From the NCBI GenBank assembly GCA_021018995.1, contig CM037592.1:79363301-79427300 (forward strand): a DNA stretch of 64,000 nt. Reading direction: 5' to 3'. The notes under the pieces were generated by a model. That model did not search any database and was not told the DNA's origin. It worked only from the letters and a program-made list of their open reading frames with translations. Position numbers and translations under genes: made by a program. This DNA is from Chloranthus sessilifolius (lineage: Eukaryota > Streptophyta > Magnoliopsida > Chloranthales > Chloranthaceae). Positions 57,028 through 64,000 of the stretch are shown here, piece after piece (positions within the stretch are counted from its first letter, which is position 1; every line of letters starts with the position of its first letter).

Positions 57028-57192
57028 GTGAGAGAAGCCCTTGGCGAATAATACCTTGTGTATATAGCTACCCACCTTGCCAAGGGTCCGTCTCCGAAGA
57101 AAACAAAAATCTCAAAAACATGGAAAAAACACAAAATCCTAAAAACATTGAAAAAATCTAAAGTCTAAAAATATTGTCATTTAAAATTTCAG
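57028..57192 (+). other. Probable intron between protease and RT (Tat-2)
   Basis: The donor is AAAAA|GTGAGA and the acceptor ATTTCAG|AA, 165 A-rich bases homologous to Tat-1 28100-28291. The upstream phase is off by one relative to Tat-1 because of one extra base in an A-run (about 57006-57014), so splicing would not restore the frame in this copy. Confidence 0.6.
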
Positions 57193-58900
57193 AAAATGTC
57201 CCACAAAAGGATGCCTTAATCAAAATACCCGTCCCACGTGAAATCGACCCCTACCCTGTAGAAATACAAGAAGGGGTAGGGATCATGAGTCTGGACGAGG
57301 ATGTCCCCTTCGAGGAGCTCCCCAATGAGCTCCTTGACCGATTTGCCGACTTTGAGTATGGCCCTACCCTCATTGTCGAAGAGACCGAAGACGTCAATCT
57401 AGGAACTGAGGAGGTTCCCAGGATAACTAAAATCTAAACGTCACTGTCTCCTGAGGAAAGAAAAAGCATGATCGAATTCCTTCGGTCATACCAAGACGTT
57501 TTTGCTTGGTCATACAAGGACATGCCTGGTCTAGATACTGATTTGGTCGAGCATGAGTTGCCCCTCTACCCTGATATGAAGCCAGTCAAGCAGAAGTTGA
57601 GACGTCTCCAACCTGAATGGATGCTGAAAGTCAAAGATGAGGTCATCAAGCAGTATGACGCGAGGTTTCTCATGGTATCCAAGTACTCGCAATGGCTAGC
57701 CAATTTCGTGCCCGTACCAAAGAAGGATGGAAAGGTCCGCATGTGCATCGATTTCTGCAATTTGAACAAAGCGAGCCCAAAGGACGATTTCCCATTACCA
57801 CACATCGACATCTTGGTTGATAACACAGCTAAGCACGGGATGCTTTCTTTTATGGATGGATTCTCAGGATACAATCAGATCAAAATGGCAGAGGTTGATC
57901 GTGAGAAGACAACGTTCATTACCCCCTGGGGAACCTTTTGCTATTGAGTCATGCCATTCAGGCTGAAGAATGCCGATGCAAAGTACTAGAGAGCTATGAT
58001 TGCACTATTTCATGACATGATGCACCGAGAGATTGAAGTGTATGTCGATGACATGATAGCCAAATCACCGGAGTGAAGTGACCATCTGGTAAACCTTCAG
58101 AAGCTATTTGAAAGGCTGAGGAAGTTTCGACTACGATTGAATCCACAGAAGTGCGCATTTGGTGTTATGTCAGGAAAACTATTAGGATTCATCATCAACA
58201 GGAGGGGGATCGAGGTCGACCCAATCAAAGTCAAAGCCATCACTAAAATGCCACCGCTGTCTACCGAGAAAGAGGTTAGAGGGTTTCTGGGTAGAATACA
58301 GTATATCAGTTGGTTCATTGCACAGCTAACTCCAATCTGCATGCCGATCTTTAAGTTACTAAGGAAGAATTTACCCATTGAATAGAACGACGATTGTCAG
58401 GCAGCATTCAGAAAAATCAAAAGCTACCTCCTTAATCCACCTATTTTGGTACCACCTGAGCCAAGGAGACCACTCTTGATGTATCTCTCCACGACGAAAG
58501 TTTCGATGGGATGTGTCTTGGGGCAGCACGATGAAACTGGAAGAAGAGAGCAAGCCATTTACTATCTGAGCAAGAGGTTTACTGATTACGAGACGCGCTA
58601 CTCTCATCTGGAGAAAGCATGCCTGGCTCTTATATGGGCTACTCAAAGGCTCCGCCACTACTTGCTATCTCAGGCGGTTCTGCTCTTGGCCCGAATGGAC
58701 CCATTAAAATACCTATTGGAAAAGCCAGCTCTCACTGGACAAACTGAACGATGGCAACTTTTATTATCTGAATTCGATATCACGTACGTCACTCAGAAGT
58801 CGATCAAGGGGCAGGCGCTTGCTGATCATCTTGCCGACAATCCTTTACCTGATTATGAGCCTCTGAGAACTGAGTTCCCCGATGAGGACATCCTGTTCAT
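57193..58900 (+). pseudogene. pol: Tat-2 reverse transcriptase and RNase H (broken)
   Basis: A single frame covers the whole stretch with five stops (57435, 57945, 57988, 58074 and 58383). RT motifs: VPVPKKDGKVRMCIDF near 57710, SFMDGFSGYNQIKMAEVDRE near 57848 and catalytic YVDDM at 58041-58055. RNase H: MGCVLGQHDETGRREQAIYY near 58508, YSHLEKACLALIWATQRLRH, then SIKGQALADHLADNPLPDYE near 58800. Four of the stops correspond to sense codons in Tat-1 changed by one C-to-T or G-to-A step. Confidence 0.9.
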
Positions 58901-59579
58901 GACGGAAGATGATACTGAAGAAGAAGAGGAATCTTGGGTAATGCACTTTGACGGGGCAGCAAATGCCGAGGGTCAAGGAGTCAGTGCCATCCTAATTTCA
59001 CAAAAAGGATCTCATGTATCGGTCTCTATCAAGCTCAACATCCCTTGCACTAATAATATGGCTGAGTACGAAGCTTGCACCGCTGGTCTGTAAGCGGCTC
59101 TCGATCTGAATGTAACTCACCTTCGAGTATTTGGCGATTCACAGTTAATCATATGCCAGACGAATGGTGATTGGAAGACGCAAGACGAGAAAATGATCCC
59201 CTATCATGAACACCTCGAGGACCTGATAGCTTGCTTCCAAGATGTGACTCTCTCATACGTCCCCTGGATAAGGAATCGCTTTGCCGACGCATTAGCAACT
59301 TTGGCTTCAATGATTGAAATCCTCTATGGTGTTGAGATGAATCCGATCGTGATCGAGCAGAGGAATGAGCCGGCCTTCTGCCTCCAGATTGAGGAACCTA
59401 CAAAGCCTGATGATAAGCCACCTTGGTTCTCAGATATCAAGAATTTCCTCGAGACCCTAACTTTCCCAGAGGGTACATCCAAGATAGACCGACGAACCAT
59501 TCAACGTTTAGCGGCAGGTTACGTCATTTGCAGGGAATGCCTCTACAAGCGATCATACAATAACATCTTACTCAAGTGC
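58901..59579 (+). pseudogene. Tat-2 archaeal-type RNase H
   Basis: WVMHFDGAANAEGQG near 58936 (first Asp), NMAEYEACTAGL near 59058 (Glu), a TAA at 59091-59093, then HLRVFGDSQLIICQ near 59120 (Asp) and RFADALATLAS near 59280 (last Asp). All four catalytic positions are present and the domain is broken only by the one stop. The linker EPTKPDDKPPWFSDI leads into integrase. This second RNase H is specific to the Tat lineage. Confidence 0.88.
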
Positions 59580-60673
59580 CTCACTGAAAGTGAAGCAGTT
59601 AATATTATGAAAGAAATCCATGAGGGAGTATGGGAGCCCACGTCAGCGGTCACATGCTCGCTAAGAAAATCCTACGCCAGGGGTACTTTTGGACCACCAT
59701 GGAATCGGATTGTTTCAAACATGTTCAAAAATGCTACAAGTGTCAAGAACACTCTAGTCTGATAGACGCTCTTGCCATTGATCTTCACTGCATGACCACT
59801 CCTTGGCCATTTGCTACCTGGGGCCTTGACGTTGTCGGAATGATTAATCCGAAAGTATCCAACAGACATCGGTTTATCCTCGTCGCCATTGAATACTTCA
59901 CCAAGTGGGTAGAAGCAGCGTCATATGCCAACATCACGGCCCGTCACGTTGAGAAGTTTCTCAAGAACAATATTGTGTGCCGATTTGGAGTACTCAAAGA
60001 TATCATCATGGACAACGGCATAAACTTTGCAAATAAGCACATCCGAGACTTCTGCGAGCAATACAAGATCAAGCACCATCGCTCATCCCCTTATCGACCT
60101 CAAACTAATGGAGCCGTGAAAGCCGCGAACAAGACAGTCATCCGCATCCTTGAGAAAATGGTCGTCACTTATCAAGATTGGAGTGAAATGCTGCCATTTG
60201 CTTTGTGGGCCTACCGAACGTCGATCCGTATCGCCACAGGGGCAACCCCATTCTCCCTTGTGTATGGAACCGAGGCCATCCTCTCGGTAGAGGTTGAAGT
60301 ACCATCGCTCTGAATCCTCATGGAATCAGGCTTACCCGAAGCAGAGAGAGAGAGATCCCGCTTTGAATAATTAAACTTATTGGACGAGAAGAGACTCCTA
60401 GCCTTGTGTCACACTCAAGTTTACCAGGGGCGAATCGCACGCGCTTATAATAAACGTGTCCGCAGTTAAGATCTAAAGGTAGGAAACACTGTGCGGAAGA
60501 AGATCTTCCCATCCCTCCATGCTAATCCAAGGGAAAAGTTTAAGCCAAACTGGGAAGGACCTTATGTTATCCGAGAAGTGCTACTGGGATATGCCATCCG
60601 CCTCGCCACCATGGACGGAGATCATCTTCCTAAGCCCATCAACGCTGGATATGTCCGACGGTTCTACTCTTAG
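59580..60673 (+). pseudogene. pol: Tat-2 integrase (broken, catalytic Glu changed)
   Basis: The HHCC zinc region (EIHEGVW, then GHMLAKKIL, then KCYKCQEHS near 59735) is cut by a one-base deletion at about 59631 relative to Tat-1. The core frame 59630-60313 has D at 59828-59830 (WGLDVVG) and D at 60011-60013 (MDNGINF). The residue 35 positions later is Lys (AAA at 60119-60121) where Tat-1 has Glu, so the triad is lost. The C-terminal part continues with stops at 60311, 60358 and about 60467 and ends GYVRRFYS at 60673. No chromodomain. Confidence 0.9.
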
Positions 60674-62062
60674 TCCATCACGACAAGGTAAGTGTTGGTG
60701 AAACAGATACGTGACTGCTTAAGAACCACCTGAAAGAGCCCATCATTCCAAGCACAGTAGCCCAAAAGCATCCCTAAAAATGATGATATCCTTTGCTACC
60801 CCATTTGAGCCTGGGCCTTTCTTTCAATAAACCCCTTTCCCAAAAAAAAATATACGTGTACATATACCAAAAAAAAAATGAGGGAGAGAAAAGATGCATG
60901 TGTGTAAAGTTACTATTAAATCCAAAAAAAATAAAAAAAAGCAAAACCTCAAAAAGAGATTGCCTGAAATGGAGCAAAAAGAAAAAAAAAATGTAGAAGG
61001 ATCACGGGGCATGTACAGCAAAACCCTCAAGGAAGAAGGTATGTTGAGAAAACTGAAGTCGTATCAAGGAAACCCTTTTAGCCTAGCATACCTTCAAAAT
61101 CTTAACCTAACCCATGGCCAAGCTACACCCTGAAGGAAACCCTCTTTGTAGGTTCACAAGCAGTCATAATATCTGTTAAGTCAACATGAGCCGAGTTGTG
61201 AGACGACACCAGAACCCCACCCAGCCGGCTATGATGGAATCGACGTCTATGTCGTGGCTCTTGAAAAATAAAATAAAATTACAAGCTCAAAGCAAGATGG
61301 ACATGGTGAAAACCTGAAAGGGCATTACGGGTAAAAACAACGAGCTTGTGCGGACCAGGTGAAAACTCAAAAGGGTGCTTGGGGTAAGAGAGCTAACCAT
61401 GGACGTGGTGAAAACCCGAAAGGACGCCACAGGTAAAAAAAGGGAGATAAAAAAAAAGAGAAAAAATTGAAAAAGAAAGGTTTAGACTGATTGAGAAGAT
61501 TAATGTTTGAGTAACTCTTTTATTACTCTTCCTGTACCCTCTTGTCCGACTAGGCCGCTCATGCTAGTTCGAATCGGGTCCCGACCAGAATTGTCTTTGT
61601 GAAACCCGCACCGTCAAACATATGACCCGAGGCAAGGAGAAAGGTTTAACTTAATCCAAAGGGATCAACATTTCGGCCTTGGTAAAATCCGGAAACTCAC
61701 TCAGGTCCAACTGCATGAAAGGGTTCGACCAGGCTCAAAGGTGGACCCAGGGTTTCCTAAAGTTTCACCCAATAATTAAAGCACCCGAAAAAAAAAAAAC
61801 AAAATAATAAATATAAAAACCAAAAATAGATCTGTATAGATGTGTATAACAAATTGCCTTTTGCACCACTTACACCACGTCCAAAAAATATATATAGTCG
61901 GTGATGACTAGCGTGTTTTCCTTATTTACAAGTATAAACCAAAAACAACCAAAACATAAAGAAAATATGTATACTAAAATGTGTGTGTATCTGTAAAGGG
62001 GTTTTTTACACCCCTTTTCTGTATATCTGATCTGTGCAAAAAGTTATGTGTGCAAGAAGGAG
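60674..62062 (+). other. Noncoding region between integrase and antisense gene (Tat-2)
   Basis: Homologous to 31791-33114 of Tat-1. Contains the repeated GGTGAAAAC(C/T)CGAAAGG units at about 61300-61440 and A-rich runs. No plus-strand gene. Confidence 0.65.
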
Positions 62063-63660
62063 TTAGCGACCCAGCTCGCGCTTCAAAGCACTAGTCTCAG
62101 CATGAAGGTCATCTTCCCGGACATTCTGTTCCGTCAGCCAACGACCATGCAAGCTCTTGAACCTCTTCCGAGAAGAGTCAATGGCTCCAAAAGCAACGCT
62201 CAGTGATCCCTTCAGATGGAGGACCTCACTCTCTGTTGCTTCTACTTTAACCTTTCATGTGTTAAAAGTTCATGCAAGATCCTTTTCTCGTCCACCAGTA
62301 ACTCGATGCAGGCTCGGAGTGTTTTCTCTTTCTTTAACCAGGGGCCTCCAGTGTCAAAAATCTATGATAAATCTAGACCATCGGCAGCAGGCCGCTCAGT
62401 CAACAGCCAGGCCTCGTACTCAGGAGAAGTCCTAACCAAGTCTCCCTGCTCCATATCACACATCAGTGTCGACTGGTGCGTCTCCCAAAGAGCAGCAATC
62501 CGATCTATGTCCCTAAAGGACCCCCTAGAAAAGGTCAAATCACATAAAGGGGGTCTGGCCTTACAAGGCACCTGCTGAGGGTAGCCGAATTGACGCAACA
62601 CTCGAAATGGGACGTAAAAGGTGCTGCCCATCAGTCCTAGGAGGGTGATGCCCTCGTGATCTCTACTACGAATTATCGGGAAGGTCCGGTCTAGCCAAGG
62701 GAGCCTCCATGTCAGCTCAGCATCGATCAACCAAAGTTTTAGAGCTGATATATCGCCCTGGGGGAGCAGGTGGCATCGACCCAGAAAACATTGGACCACC
62801 TCGCCTCGAGCAATATAAAAGCGGGGCACGGGCCCCAAAATAGCAAAATGCTCATCCAACCAGACCTAAAGCAACAAGGGGCATCCCCGAAGGCCCTCCA
62901 CCTTACCCAAACCAAAGGAATCAAGGCATCGATACAGCTCGGTAAGCACTAAATGCATCATGGACTGGCCCGCCTCTAGCTCCACCAAAATATCACAAAC
63001 TGCCAATGAGAAGCTCTCTCCCCCGGTGAAGAAAAGGATTTCAGAGATGAGACCGAGCGTTAGAGCTTTCACGTTAAAAACAGTCCTTATTGGCAATTTT
63101 CAGAGGCTTTCGTCACCGAAAAGTTCTTTGAGGAATTTTAGCGAACACCTTATGGGCCCTCCAATAAGACTTTTCTTATACTCGAATTTCTTCAAACCGA
63201 GAGTAAGGTGAACGGATTTGGAATATCCCAGTCGAGGTGTGACTCTTGCAAGGCCCCTGTGAAGCTTCAAGCCAGACAGATTGGATAGCTCCTCAAGGGT
63301 TGGGGTTAGCTCTCGCTTCCCAAAATGAAATATGTGGAGATTCACATCCCAAAATGAAGTGACGGCATGAAGAAGTTCCCACCGAAGAGGAACCTCTAGG
63401 AAGGAAGGAAGGCGAGATAGCCCAAGGCGCTCAAAGTCGGCATGCTCACTCTCATTCAAGCTCCCAAACCAGGTCGTTAAAAATTTGGGCCCCAAACCCA
63501 ACAAGGGGAACAAATTGGCTCCGGGCCCTCCGCGTAAGGGAGGGCTGGAAAGCGGGTCCATGAACGTACAAGGATCTTTTGGGGAGATAAGAATCAATGT
63601 ATGATGATGGACCCGCCTTGAAAAAGTGGGGGCAAAAAAAGAACCAATCGAAGAGACCAA
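62063..63660 (-). pseudogene. Antisense plant-mobile-domain-like gene of Tat-2
   Basis: Homologue of the Tat-1 antisense gene. Minus-strand frames 63660-63100, 63096-62866 and 62859-62362 are separated by single stops, with a C-terminal part to about 62063 (EQNVRED region). Motifs: GLSRLPSFLEVPLRWELLHA, FGKRELTPTLEELSNLSGLK, FLKELFGDESL, ILFFTGGESFSLAVCDILVE, LTELYRCLDSFG. The ATG at 63660 (MVSSIGSFF) extends the N-terminus relative to Tat-1. A palindrome array begins about 70 bases upstream. Conservation of the whole protein in two diverged copies supports a real gene of the element family. Function unknown. Confidence 0.75.
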
Positions 63661-63730
63661 GTCAAAACAAAAGAGCTAACTTTTGGGATGACTCGGGCAT
63701 TTAAGGACCCACTGCCCCCCAGGTTAAACC

Positions 63731-63895
63731 TGGCGTAACTAATAGTTGCCCCAGTGCATTTTGACCCCTGACTTGCCTGGTGCAACTATTAGTTGCGCCA
63801 GAACAGATTGCCCCTTTTCTTGCCTGGCACAACTATTAGTTGCGCCAGAACAAATCAGCCGAGAGTCAAACTTGGCGCAACTAATAGTTGCGCCA
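63731..63895. repeat. Array of four 23-bp palindromes upstream of antisense gene (Tat-2)
   Basis: Copies start at 63731, 63778, 63825 and 63873, spacings 47, 47 and 48. The last is perfect (TGGCGCAACTA, one base, TAGTTGCGCCA). Spacers are unrelated to those of the leader array. Tat-1 has no such array here. The remaining 63896-64000 shows no gene. Confidence 0.9.
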
Positions 63896-64000
63896 CACTC
63901 CGAGCTCCCCCTCTTCAGCCATTTCGGGACCTAACTTGGGGGACTTACACCCCTTTTGTTTGTCTACTTCACACACCCTGTTCATTTAACAACTAAGCAT

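Larger units (their letters stand above)
48761..64000 (+). mobile_element. Tat-2, Tat/Ogre-type retrotransposon, right end outside window
   Basis: Same family and layout as Tat-1: LTR, primer site, leader with the 69-bp and 47-bp palindrome arrays, gag, protease and G-patch, probable intron, RT, two RNases H, integrase, noncoding region, antisense gene, another palindrome array. The 3' LTR is not reached. It is inserted in the caulimovirid movement-protein remnant, so it is younger than that insert. Pol has one main frame with few stops and looks less decayed than Tat-1. Confidence 0.92.

Noticed and set aside
1..64000. Host protein genes, tRNA or rRNA genes
   Set aside because: Every long ORF with recognisable content belongs to a retrotransposon or viral remnant. 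No tRNA-like cloverleaf or rRNA segment was noticed by eye, though a covariance-model search was not possible here.

Overview
This 64 kb window looks like repeat-rich plant (flowering plant) nuclear DNA made almost entirely of nested, decayed LTR retrotransposons. The supporting signs are Athila-type and Tat/Ogre-type Ty3/gypsy elements, a fragmentary endogenous caulimovirid (plant pararetrovirus), AT-rich composition and TATA boxes inside LTRs. I see no convincing host gene, tRNA or rRNA. The species cannot be named from the sequence. The density of Athila and Tat elements would fit heterochromatin, but that is inference.

Layout, left to right. 1-1903: part of a minus-strand Athila-like element (3' LTR and 3' untranslated region). 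1904-2184 plus 15431-19980: a second minus-strand Athila-like element (LTR, then internal region). Its LTR was split by a complete plus-strand Athila element (Athila-A, 2185-15425) with about 2.14 kb LTRs, a tRNA-Asp-type primer site, broken gag, protease, RT, RNase H and integrase, and a 5-bp target duplication with one mismatch. 19981-37620: Tat-1, a plus-strand Tat/Ogre-type element with gag-pro, a G-patch, a probable intron, RT, RNase H, archaeal-type RNase H, integrase, an antisense plant-mobile-domain-like gene and a truncated 3' LTR. 37621-46292: a rearranged cluster of a gag-only Athila derivative (Athila-B), with two copies of its gag region, inverted LTR pieces, a 327-bp tandem duplication and a captured caulimovirid movement-protein fragment. 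46293-46556: scrambled short inverted pieces. 46557-48760: endogenous caulimovirid remnant (minus). 48761-64000: Tat-2, same family as Tat-1, inserted in the movement-protein region and running off the right edge.

The coding parts work as in other retrotransposons (Gag packages RNA, protease matures Gag-Pol, RT and RNase H copy RNA to DNA, integrase inserts it), but every long reading frame carries stops or frameshifts, so all autonomous copies here look dead. Reading Tat-1 against Tat-2 shows that many stops are C-to-T or G-to-A changes, as expected from methylated, silenced DNA.

The most unusual signal is in the Tat elements. A 23-bp near-perfect palindrome (arms TGGCGCAACTA and TAGTTGCGCCA around one base) occurs 16 times, in four groups of four. 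Three groups have 47-48 bp spacing and the fourth is partly in register. The groups lie in the Tat-1 leader, the Tat-2 LTR, the Tat-2 leader, and just upstream of the Tat-2 antisense gene. Both Tat leaders also carry three 69-bp-spaced units with a GCCRATYGGC-like core. I know of no described function for either array.
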